From: Megaleporinus macrocephalus | Taxonomy: Eukaryota > Chordata > Actinopteri > Characiformes > Anostomidae | Assembly: GCA_021613375.1 (NCBI GenBank) | Contig: CM038720.1 | Span: forward strand, 12,104,962 to 12,168,961 | Reading direction: 5' to 3' | DNA: 64,000 nt | In this document: positions 24,320 to 35,600 of the stretch, piece by piece | How the letters are laid out: the number at the start of each line of letters is the position of its first letter | Numbering within the stretch: the first letter of the stretch is position 1 | Translations under genes and position numbers: made by a program | The notes under the pieces: generated by a model | Database searches by the model: none | What the model saw: only the letters and a program-made list of their open reading frames with translations | What the model was told of the DNA's origin: nothing

Positions 24320-27300
24320 ACGTTTTAGTACAGTACCAGTCAAACGTTTTAGTAAACTACCAGTCAAACGTTTTAGTACACTACCAGCTAAACATTTTAG
24401 TACACTACCAGTCAAACGTTTTAGATACACTACCAGTCAAACGTTTTAGTACACTACCAGTCAAACGTTTTAGTACACTACCAGTCAAACGTTTTAGTAC
24501 ACTACCAGTCAAACGTTTTAGTAACACTACCAGTCAAACGTTTTAGTACACTACCAGCTAAACATTTTAGTAAACTACCAGCCAAACGTTTCAGTAACAC
24601 TACCAGTCAAACGTTTTAGTACACTACCAGTCAAACGTTTTAGTAACACTACCAGTCAAACGTTTTAGTAAACTACCAGTCAAACGTTTTAGTACACTAC
24701 CAGCTAAACATTTTAGTAAACTACCAGTCAAACGTTTCAGTAACACTACCAGTCAAACGTTTTAGATCACTACCAGTCAAACGTTTTAGTAACACTACCA
24801 GTCAAACGTTTTAGTAAACTACCAGTCAAACGTTTTAGTACACTACCAGTCAAACGTTTTAGTAAACTACCAGTCAAACGTTTTAGTAAACTACCAGTCA
24901 AACGTTTTAGATCACTACCAGCCAAACGTTTTAGATCACTACCAGTCAAACGTTTTAGATCACTACCAGTCAAACGTTTTAGATCACTACTAGTCAAACG
25001 TTTTAGATACACTACCAGTCAAACGTTTTAGATCACTACCAGCCAAACGTTTTAGTACACTACCAGTCAAACGTTTTAGATCACTACCAGCCAAACATTT
25101 TAGTAAACTACCAGTCAAACGTTTCAGTAACACTACCAGTCAAACGTTTTAGTACACTACCAGTCAAACGTTTTAGTAACACTACCAGTCAAACGTTTTA
25201 GTAACACTACCAGTCAAACGTTTTAGTAAACTACCAGTCAAACGTTTTAGTACACTACCAGTCAAACGTTTTAGTAAACTACCAGTCAAACGTTTTAGTA
25301 ACACTACCAGTCAAACGTTTTAGTAAACTACCAGTCAAACGTTTTAGTACACTACCAGTCAAACGTTTTAGTAAACTACCAGTCAAACGTTTTAGTAAAC
25401 TACCAGTCAAACGTTTTAGATCACTACTAGTCAAACGTTTTAGATCACTACCAGCCAAACGTTTTAGATCACTACCAGTCAAATGTTTTAGATCACTACC
25501 AGTCAAACGTTTTAGATCACTACTAGTCAAACGTTTTAGATACACTACCAGTCAAACGTTTTAGATCACTACCAGTCAAACGTTTTAGTACACTACCAGT
25601 CAAACGTTTTAGTAAACTACCAGTCAAACGTTTTAGTAAACTACCAGTCAAACGTTTTAGATCACTACCAGTCAAACGTTTTAGATCACTACTAGTCAAA
25701 CGTTTTAGATCACTACCAGCCAAACGTTTTAGATCACTACTAGTCAACCGTTTTAGATACACTACCAGTCAAACGTTTTAGATCACTACCAGTCAAACGT
25801 TTTAGTACACTACCAGTCAAACGTTTTAGATCACTACCAGCCAAACGTTCTAGATCACTACCAGTCAAACATTTTAGTACACTACCAGCCAAACATTTTA
25901 GATACACTACCAGCCAAACATTTTAGTACACTACCAGTCAAACGTTTTAGTACACTACCAGTCAAACGTTTTAGTACACTACCAGCCAAAAGTTTTAGAT
26001 CACTACCAGTCAAACGTTTTAGTAACACTACCAGTCAAACGTTTTAGTACACTACCAGCCAAAAGTTTTAGATCACTACCAGTCAAACGTTTTAGTAACA
26101 CTACCAGTCAAACGTTTTAGTACACTACCAGTCAAACGTTTTAGTACACTACCAGCCAAAAGTTTTAGATCACTACCAGTCAAACGTTTTAGATACACTA
26201 CCAGTCAAACATTTTAGATACACTACCAGCCAAACGTTTTAGATACACTACCAGCCAAACGTTTTAGTACACTACCAGTCAAATGTTTTAGAGCACTACC
26301 AGCCAAACGTTTTAGATACACTACCAGCCAAACGTTTTAGTACACTACCAGTCAAATGTTTTAGTGCACTATCAGCCAAACGTTTTAGATACACTACCAG
26401 TCAAACGTTTTAGTACACTACCAGTCAAACGTTTTAGATACACTACCAGTCAAACGTTTTAGATCACTACCAGTCAAACGTTTTAGATCACTACCAGTCA
26501 AACGTTTTATATACACTACCAGTCAAACGTTTTAGTACTCTACCAGTCAAACGTTTTAGATCACTACCAGTCAAACGTTTTAGATACACTACCAGTCAAA
26601 CGTTTTAGATCACTACCAGTCAAACGTTTTAGTACACTACCAGTCAAACGTTTTAGATCACTACCAGTCAAACGTTTTAGATACACTACCAGTCAAACGT
26701 TTTAGAACTCTACCAGTCAAACGTTTTAGATCACTACCAGTCAAACGTTTTAGAACTCTACCAGTCAAACGTTTTAGATCACTACCAGTCAAACGTTTTA
26801 GTACACTACCAGTCAAACGTTTTAGATCACTACCAGTCAAACGTTTTAGATACACTACCAGTCAAACGTTTTAGTACTCTACCAGTCAAACGTTTTAGAT
26901 ACACTACCAGTCAAACGTTTTAGTACACTACCAGTCAAACGTTTTAGATACACTACCAGTCAAACGTTTTAGTAACACTACCAGCCAAACGTTTTAGATA
27001 CACTACCAGCCAAACGTTTTAGTACACTACCAGTCAAACGTTTTAGTACACTACCAGTAAAACGTTTTAGTACACTACCAGCCAAAAGTTTTAGATCACT
27101 ACCAGTCAAACGTTTTAGTACACTACCAGCCAAAAGTTTTAGATCACTACCAGTCAAACGTTTTAGTACACTACCAGCCAAACGTTTTAGTACACTACCA
27201 GCCAAAAGTTTTAGATCACTACCAGTCAAACGTTTTAGTAACACTACCAGTCAAACGTTTTAGTACACTACCAGTCAAACGTTTTAGTACACTACCAGCC

Positions 27301-28986
27301 AAAAGTTTTAGATCACTACCAGTCAAACGTTTTAGATACACTACCAGTCAAACATTTTAGATACACTACCAGCCAAACGTTTTAGATACACTACCAGCCA
27401 AACGTTTTAGTACACTACCAGTCAAATGTTTTAGTGCACTACCAGCCAAACGTTTTAGATACACTACCAGCCAAACGTTTTAGTACACTACCAGTCAAAT
27501 GTTTTAGTGCACTACCAGCCAAACGTTTTAGATACACTACCAGTCAAACGTTTTAGTACACTACCAGTCAAACGTTTTAGATACACTACCAGTCAAACGT
27601 TTTAGATCACTACCAGTCAAACGTTTTAGATCACTACCAGTCAAACGTTTTATATACACTACCAGTCAAACGTTTTAGTACTCTACCAGTCAAACGTTTT
27701 AGATCACTACCAGTCAAACGTTTTAGATACACTACCAGTCAAACGTTTTAGATCACTACCAGTCAAACGTTTTAGTACACTACCAGTCAAACGTTTTAGA
27801 TCACTACCAGTCAAACGTTTTAGATACACTACCAGTCAAACGTTTTAGAACTCTACCAGTCAAACGTTTTAGATCACTACCAGTCAAACGTTTTAGAACT
27901 CTACCAGTCAAACGTTTTAGATCACTACCAGTCAAACGTTTTAGATCACTACCAGTCAAACGTTTTAGATACACTACCAGTCAAACGTTTTAGTACTCTA
28001 CCAGTCAAACGTTTTAGATACACTACCAGTCAAACGTTTTAGTACACTACCAGTCAAACGTTTTAGATACACTACCAGTCAAACGTTTTAGTAAACTACC
28101 AGTCAAACGTTTTAGATACACTACCAGACAAACGTTTTAGATCACTACCAGTCAAACGTTTTAGTACACTACCAGCCAAAAGTTTTAGATCACTACCAGT
28201 CAAACGTTTTAGTACACTACCAGCCAAACGTTTTAGTACACTACCAGTAAAACGTTTTAGTACACTACCAGCCAAACGTTTTAGTACACTACCAGCCAAA
28301 CGTTTTAGATCACTACCAGTCAAACGTTTTAGTACACTACCAGCCAAAAGTTTTAGATCACTACCAGTCAAACGTTTTAGTACACTACCAGCCAAACGTT
28401 TTAGTACACTACCAGTAAAACGTTTTAGATACACTACCAGTCAAACGTTTTAGATATACTACCAGTGAAACGTTTTAGATACACTATCAGCCAAACGTTT
28501 TAAATCACTACCAGTCAAACGTTTTAGTACACTACCAGCCAAAAGTTTTAAATCACTACCAGTCAAACGTTTTAGTACACTACCAGCCAAAAGTTTTAAA
28601 TCACTACCAGTCAAACGTTTTAGTACACTACCAGCCAAACGTTTTAGTACACTACCAGTAAAACGTTTTAGATACACTACCAGTCAAACGTTTTAGATAC
28701 ACTACCAGCCAAACGTTTTAGATACACTACCAGCCAAACGTTTTAGATCACTACCAGTCAAACGTTTTAGATACACTACCAGCCAAACGTTTTAGTAACA
28801 CCACCAGCCAAATGTTTTAGTACACTACCAGTAAAACGTTTTAGTACACTACCAGCCAAACGTTTTAGATACACTACCAGCCAAACGTTTTAGTAACACC
28901 ACCAGCCAAATGTTTTAGTACACTACCAGTAAAACGTTTTAGTACACTACCAGTAAAACGTTTTAGTACACTACCAGTCAAACGTT
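24320..28986. repeat. 4.7-kb minisatellite, 24-25 bp unit
   Basis: About 190 head-to-tail units. The consensus splits as CACTACCAGTCAAACG plus TTTTAG plus a variable junction (GTA, GAT, GTAA, GATA). Junction variants make units of 24 or 25 bp, and CAGCC/CAGTC and AACG/AAAG/AACA variants define subtypes. Since 24 is a multiple of three, minus-strand frames stay open for up to 112 aa as an LKRLTGSD-like octapeptide. These are by-products with no start or splice context. The unit resembles the outer end of a Tc1-type terminal repeat; compare cactaccactcaaaagtttg at 38286. Confidence 0.97.
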
Positions 28987-29011
28987 GGTAGTGATTTACT
29001 TCCCAGCGATA

Positions 29012-29272
29012 TTATGTATATCGTCACTGTCCAAAGAAAAGCAAGTTTCTTCAAAACAGTAACTTCACAGGAGAGGACAATAACATTCTTATCTTTTAAT
29101 GTAAGTTAAATGTAACGTAAAGAGGTTTTATTCTAAATGATTTTGGAGCATTTCTATTGGCCAATTTGTCATTAAAATTTAACAGGATGTTGTCTTGTTC
29201 AAATTATTTAGAAAAATTAAAATTGCCAAACATGGAAGTACATGTTTTATTATGGACAGCAATGATATGGTA
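29012..29272 (+). mobile_element. MITE copy 8, both termini present
   Basis: About 260 bp beginning tatatcgtcactgtccaaag and ending ttattatggacagcaatgat. The reversed end (catatcattgctgtccataa) matches the start, giving terminal inverted repeats of about 24 bp. Between them lie the shared blocks 'taacttcacaggagaggacaa', 'taatgtaagtt' and 'gagcatttctattggcc'. It has no coding capacity. It is the best-preserved copy here for defining the family and lies just after the large minisatellite. Confidence 0.75.
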
Positions 29273-29279
29273 ACAATAG

Positions 29280-31340
29280 AGCGAGGAGATGATTGGTATT
29301 CAGATTGAAATAACAGCCCTAATTTAACAATGCAGAGAACAATATCCAAGAATTCCAAACTCCACACTAAACCTGAGACAGTAGCAGAATCATTACTCAG
29401 GGATTTCAGTAACTCAGATATGTGATTCAATTGCTCAGATAAAGTTGACAGAGTCAATATCCGATAAATTACATGAACCAATAGAGAACAGCACACAAGA
29501 TCCTATGGCAGCAATACTGGTAATTACGCCCAATAAGGGGTCTACAGAGGAGATCTAAGAAGTATTTAACCTACAGCAGCTCTGAAGTATTTTACAATGA
29601 AATGGATTAAACCTCTAAACATAAATTATGATGTTTACCAAATGGAGCTAATAACATATTTATTAAGGTTTTAGAAATGTGTATTAACTAAGTGATGGAG
29701 CTCAGTTATGGCTCTATTAATACAGTGAAGCTTAGTTTGTTTGATTATTTATGTTCTCTGCTCTCACTTTCCATTTTCTTTCCTCCTTCCTTTGGTTTAT
29801 GACATGCCTTCTCACTTATGTGGCTACTATTTTTAACTTTCAAGTGGATTTTCTCTGATGTTTGTATAGTAGTATAGTATATATAGTATCTGAAATTTGG
29901 GATATTTGGAACATGAATAAAAAATATATATGTATATCAGTGTAAAAGGAAAAGTGTCTGTATGAAAATTCTGTTGTAACACTGATTTAAAATAAATAAA
30001 AAATAATTTATAAAAGATCAGATATAAAAAAATATCTCACTCACCCCAAATGTACTCCATCACCAAAGCTTGGTGTTCAAATCGGTGGTTACATTGCTCA
30101 AACATTGGAAGTCAACAGACACCCAATTTTTTTAGCAACATCCCCAAAACTAGGCTTGTATATGGGTAAGAACATGGCGATACAATACATATTATGATAC
30201 AGGGTTAATGATTTGATATATATTGTGAATATAATGACATAAATACATATATATATATATATATATAAGGATATATTGCAATTTTTAAATATAATTAGTG
30301 TTGCGCCCCTATGCTACTTGTTTATGTTGGAGAACTAGTGGTCGGGGGTTTAAATGCAACACAAAATGAAATACTGTGTCCAACAAATCTTTCAGGGTAA
30401 GATACTGCTTTAAAATCGATACTGTGCTGTTGAGAATCGATAAAGTATCACAAAACATACTATCTCTATGTTAGATATTTTCTATATTAAGACTGTAGAC
30501 CTGAAGTGGTTTAGGATGCAGTATGACTTACTGTGAAGTAAAGAAATGAATGAAACTTTGCATGGATGATGTCTGAGCATGTTGAGGGAAGTTTTTGGGC
30601 TATATTTGTGGAAGAAATTTGGGTGACTATTGACGTCTACGCTTTCCTCACAGCTCCAGCTAAATGCAATAGCATAGGCATAAAGCGCTATGACCAAATG
30701 ATCTAACTTGTTTAAATCACTGAGCATCACATATAGGGTTGGTTTTCTAGCCTTTAACTATATTTCTCTTTTAATTGGGAACCAGGACTAAGCTTAATCT
30801 CAGATCAGGAGCACAATGTATACTCTATCCAAAAAAATGACTGTATCATTTTTAGTTTAGGCTTAGTGGGCACACATGATAAAACCCTCTTAATGTAAGC
30901 ACACATTGAGAAAAGAAGAAAGGAGACACATTATTAATACAACCTACCTCAACTGACCCTGTACTGGAGATTTAGACAGGTAGGGTGGATGCAATGCTGG
31001 ATGCAAACTGCAGGTGGCAGTTTGGAGGCGGATGCTTCACCTTATATCACTGCATGTACAACTGAGAAATGTGGATTAATGGACTTCAGTGGGTGCATTT
31101 GCAGAGAAATCCCTTTACTGGAATAACCTAGTTTTTGGCTCGTACAGTCCCAACACAGGTATGATGTGACATGATCTCACTGGACAGACACAACGACAAG
31201 AATTAATGCATAAAATGGTTTATAAATACATTAACATCCAAATATCATTCTTGAAATCTCTTGTGTTTAAAAATAGCATTATTCATGACAGTAAATACAA
31301 AGCTTGAACACTGTAAACACTGTAGATGATGTAAAAAAAA
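29280..31340. other. Gene-free stretch
   Basis: AT-rich sequence with a short (TA)n at about 30245-30268. No exon or known element recognised. Confidence 0.45.
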
Positions 31341-31344
31341 TATT

Positions 31345-31568
31345 TTGGTCCATTTGTATTTTTCTGCATTATTTGAACACGACAACTGCCGTTTGTATTG
31401 TGTGGAAAATTCAAGAAGAATGGACCAATAGAAACGCTCCAAAATAGCTTGGAAGGAAATCCGGTTCCATTGACTTGCATTAAAAGTACAGACAGTTTTT
31501 GTGCTCTCCTGTAAAGTTGCTATTTCTGAGATACTTGTTTTTCTTTGGGCTGCAATGATATTTATGTA
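31345..31568 (-). mobile_element. MITE copy 9 (reverse)
   Basis: Contains ggaccaatagaaacgctcca, ggttccattgacttgcatta and the terminus gtttttctttgggctgcaat. A minus-strand 124-aa frame crosses it but has no gene features. Confidence 0.7.
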
Positions 31569-31734
31569 ACCCACAGGGAGAGCGGGACTATGATTGAAAA
31601 GATAATGAAGGTATTTCACAAAGCAGGGTTTCTCAGTATCTCAGTCAAGCCTGTACAATAGGAAAAAGAGCCATTCCTATTGGACAATCCATATCTTTGG
31701 GTTTAAAGGGGACCTCCACCAATTTTTCTACATT

Positions 31735-31890
31735 TCTGCACAGTTTACATTTACAGCCTTTGCCAGATACTCGTATCCAGAGGGACTTACAGTTTACATT
31801 TACACAGTAAGGTGAAGATAGGAGTTAGGAGTCTTACCCAAGGACTTGTTATAGTGTAGGGTGGTTACCCAGGTGGGTATAGTTAATTAA
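31735..31890 (+). repeat. Interspersed repeat fragment
   Basis: The phrase tttacagcctttgccagata followed by 'ctcgtatccagagggacttaca' and an ending near 'ggttacccagg' is a frequent teleost interspersed repeat. The family is not assigned. Confidence 0.45.
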
Positions 31891-32629
31891 GTCAACACAG
31901 CCGTTCAGAGTGATTTGGTGTGATATGCTCTATTGCAGGGAAACTACCTGAGACAGTATTATTCACAGTGGAGGAACCAGATGTCTACCTCTAAAAACTT
32001 GCTCACAGAAAGTTACTACATTAAATGGTTAAATATACACAATGACTTATTTCTGAGACACGGTTTTATGACAATTTTGTGATCAATCTTTTAATCTTTT
32101 TTATTGTAATCAGTTTATGGTACATGGATACATGTATGGTGCTTGAAGGCAAAAAAATCAAGCCTTTTTTTCATTTTTTTGATTGATAATTTTCCCACTA
32201 CATATTAAAACTTAAAATATGTGTGTAAGTTTATTGATGGTTTTAATAGTAAATCAAATGGCTATATTTGCATTGTAGGGAGGGTGAGCCCTGGTTACCA
32301 TCACTGTAAAGAAATCAGAGTCATTGAGCTTCCCTGCACATGAACCAGTTTGCATCAAACCAATCTGAATGGCTTTGTGCACACTTCAAGCACTGAATTA
32401 GAAATTTTGAAAAATTGGTGGAATTCCACTTTAAGTTATCTTACTAACTGAGAAATCCTGCTTGTTGAAATGCTTTCAACATCTACGTGAATAAAACCAA
32501 ATCTATCTGGAATAAAGAAAATTAATATTAATCGTCAGATGAATGAACTTGATTTATAAACTATGCAAATATGGAACTGTTTCTTGTCTGCACTGCTCAG
32601 TGGCTGGTCGGTTTCAGCCAGTAGGAGGC

Positions 32630-33088
32630 AAGAACAGTTACCCCCGCCCCCGCCCCATTTCCGCGCTCTCATTGGCTAGAGCTAAAGCGGGCGGACCAAT
32701 CCAATGTTTCTTCGTCTCGGAACTCGGCCTTCTGATTGGTCCCTGGCGGTGCGCCCGTCGCCTACAGACGGAGGTGGAACTGGCGATCCTGCCCACCGCC
32801 GACTGTCGACTAAGCAGTCTAGCCCAGGCTGCAGTGCAGCCGTTATGGGGGGCTTGGCCCCATGCCACCCGAACTAGTCCAAATTAGCTCATTGTTGAAT
32901 GTAGTTAGTCGCCAAGTGGGCGCGCTGGCGGTGGGGTCGCTGATCGACTCTCCGTGCATCTCTGTGCGGGGAGCGGTGCCCTGCCGCGGCGGGGCCGCGT
33001 TCAAACGACCGTTACTCACAGCGGCTGCTCGCCGTGCAGCTCTGCCGTGAAACTTCGGGTGAAAAGAGGACAGCAAAGGCTTTGGACT
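32630..33088 (+). promoter_or_regulatory. CpG-rich promoter with NF-Y boxes and donor-ended first exon
   Basis: A GC-rich, CpG-rich block begins with GC boxes (ccccgccccgcccc, about 32641-32656) and four CCAAT/ATTGG motifs (about 32671, 32696, 32700 and 32734). It ends with the donor GGACT|GTAAGTTC at 33088/33089. The spacing suits a broad CpG-island promoter whose first exon runs about 32780-33088. The start site cannot be fixed by eye. Confidence 0.6.
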
Positions 33089-33756
33089 GTAAGTTCACGA
33101 CAGCATACATAATAGCAGTAGACTGAAGTTAGACAGAATGGGGTTTTCCGTATTTAACTTTATTGCAGTACAAAAGTAGTAATAAAATGTTGCAGCTACT
33201 CTGTCTGTATGTAGGGCATTATTTATTCACTAACACAGGCGCTGGGTCAAATAAGGGCTGCCGAGTTCTGTTGCAAGTCAGTCGGTGGGCAAGCAAGCGA
33301 GCAGGCAGGCAGGCAGACAGACAGCACAGCTAGTCAGATTAGACGTCGGCTTGGTCGTTATTGACTGTACAAACAACTCTGAATATGGACCACCCAAGTC
33401 TAAAAAATAGTCACCCCATGTTTAAAAAAAGTCTTACTTTACTTATTTGACCAGCTCTCTACTTTCTCGTCTCTGAAGCCGCCGCCGCCGTTTTGATATA
33501 GCTAGCCAAGTTAGCTCACAGGCTAGCCGCTTCTTTGTTCGTGAATCCACCATAAAGTCGCGGCTTTAGGCGAAAACTGCCACCGCTTGAGGTGAAAAGG
33601 TGTCCCCGTTCGTGTTTTACGAGAATATATCTTCGGGAGACGTTAGCTTTAGCGTCGGGAGCTAACAGAGTTGAAAAAAAAGAAGAGCAGAAATTCCTGT
33701 CAGCCAACTGGTTTGGTTAGCTGGTATGCGGAATTCGGCTAGCAGCGGTTTTTAAC

Positions 33757-34251
33757 GTGGCTATTTTTGCTAATTTGGTTAAATATATATGTATATATGT
33801 GTGTGCTGGTAACCGCTTTTGGCGATACTCCTATCATACAAGTCGCCAAAGTGCAAAGTTGTACCCGGTGTCTGTAACAATATGTGCCAGACAGTCTAAT
33901 TTCATCAGCTGGCTAGAATGGCAGAGGCAACCAAGCAGCACAGTCGCCTCGCTGAACCCGATTTTGGGTTTTTTGCGAGAAAGGATTAAAAAATATGGTC
34001 ACCAACCTCCTCGTTTCTTTCGACAAATGAATAACGTATCGTTTTGCCGTCTATTTGGAAGATTAGGCAGAAGTTGGCTTCCTATTCGCCAGTGTCTGGT
34101 TCGAATGTTCCCGTTCCACCTTAAATGGTGCAGCAGTTACACTGGTTACACTGCTGCACCATTTAAGGTGGAACGGGAACATTCGAACCAGAAGCTGGCT
34201 TCACGTTTTACAGTATCCCTTCTTCACTGGGAGGCTCGTCTTGGCTGCTGA
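33757..34251 (+). other. Intronic open frame without support
   Basis: A 164-aa open frame starts at 33757 inside the first intron of the predicted RNA and runs through the 34.1-kb hairpin. It has no domain, and because it crosses a palindrome it is unlikely to be a gene. It is recorded because it is the longest frame in the region. Confidence 0.25.
34095..34192. repeat. Perfect 43-bp inverted repeat (hairpin)
   Basis: Arms 34095-34137 and 34150-34192 are perfectly complementary, with a 12-base loop. The stem contains ccaccttaaatggtgcagca. It lies in the first intron of the predicted long RNA. It may be a small palindromic MITE, since a loosely similar passage occurs near 12000. The stem is longer than a typical miRNA precursor and perfectly paired, more like a source of siRNA. 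Confidence 0.85.
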
Positions 34252-35600
34252 TTTGTGAGGCTCCAGCAGCTGTTGGTTGCATGGATTGCACCGTCCTAAA
34301 TTTAGGCAGCAGGGATAGATGAAGTCATGCATCCGGTTTACGAAATGGCCATGTCCCCCTTTCCCTTTTTTTTTTTTGCAGGGTAGCTGTTGCAGTCCTC
34401 ATCCACCCCCCCCCCCCCACACCCTATCTTAAAATGCTCAATGCACACACCAAGGGCATGCCTGAAACCTCTGCATAGTCTCCTTCAGCTCAGTTCCAGC
34501 CTTTTCATGAGCCACCCGTCTCTCTGTCTCTCTCTTTTTTTGTTTCTGGCAGTGTTCTCTCCTTTAATCCACTGCAGCGCAAGAGCTGTTTGTGCAGACA
34601 ATCATGGTAAGCTTTTCCTTTTCTCCTTTTTTCTACAATCTTTTTTTTCTCATGTAATGTATTTGTTCTGTGGTTACAATATTAAGGTGTTAATACAGTT
34701 GTTGTCATCATCATCATCAGTATTGTTAGTGTAGTCATGGCAAACCTGGTGATCACCAAACAGATTCTGACAGTCTTTTCTAAATGGACCCACCAGTATG
34801 ATCTGGTTGTCTGTCTATGTACACTATTGCTAGGATATACCCCTGACCAGTCTGGGTCTGCAGCTGTACCAGGTAGTGTCTGTCTTTGTATCGGCACTGG
34901 CGCTGGGCTCTGCCTCCTCGCTCAGCTGGAGCTGTGTCAGTAGGGGCGTGTTTTCCAGAATCCGTCTGCGCTGCAGCAGGCTGAGGGTTCATCGGGTTCG
35001 GGCGCGCTCACAGTGGCGGGTTGAGGCGGGAGGGGGAAATGTGACCTCGTTTGACTGGACTTGGAGGCGCTCCAAGCTGCAGTCAGGGAAGTGGAATAGA
35101 AGGGATTTGAGCAGGTGCCTGGCCCCACTATTGTGACTAAGCGTGCTCGCCTCAGAAAATGAATGCGTTCCCCTAAACCGTGCCCAATCAGCTGGCTCAC
35201 TCGGGACCGTTATGCTGCATGTCGGGCCGGATGATGGAGGCACTTCCAGAACTGGATTGGATGATGATGATGATGATGATGATTATTTTTTGTATTTTTA
35301 TGAAAAGATTTAAATTTGAGTCAATAAGTCTGCTTGGAAATTGTATAGTTATGCAAATGTTGTGACTAAATAATAACCCACCTGGGTGCACTGGGTATGA
35401 TACGTTTGCCTATTAATAGACCCTTTTCAAACATCAAGGGTGTGAACGGAATGCATAGCTGTGATGCACACTGTTGCCAGCAGAGGTATGATGTCATTCG
35501 AGCCATGCAGCTGCATTCTGGGTTTCCATCTTCACTCATTTACCATGGTGCTGCTGTTTCTCTTCAAGGTTCCTGCTTCTGAATCAAACTAACAGGAACA

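Noticed and set aside
24770..28677. Minus-strand frames of 60-112 aa with LKRLTGSD-type repeats
   Set aside because: They arise because the 24-bp unit is a multiple of three. They are broken wherever a 25-bp unit occurs, and there is no promoter or splice context.
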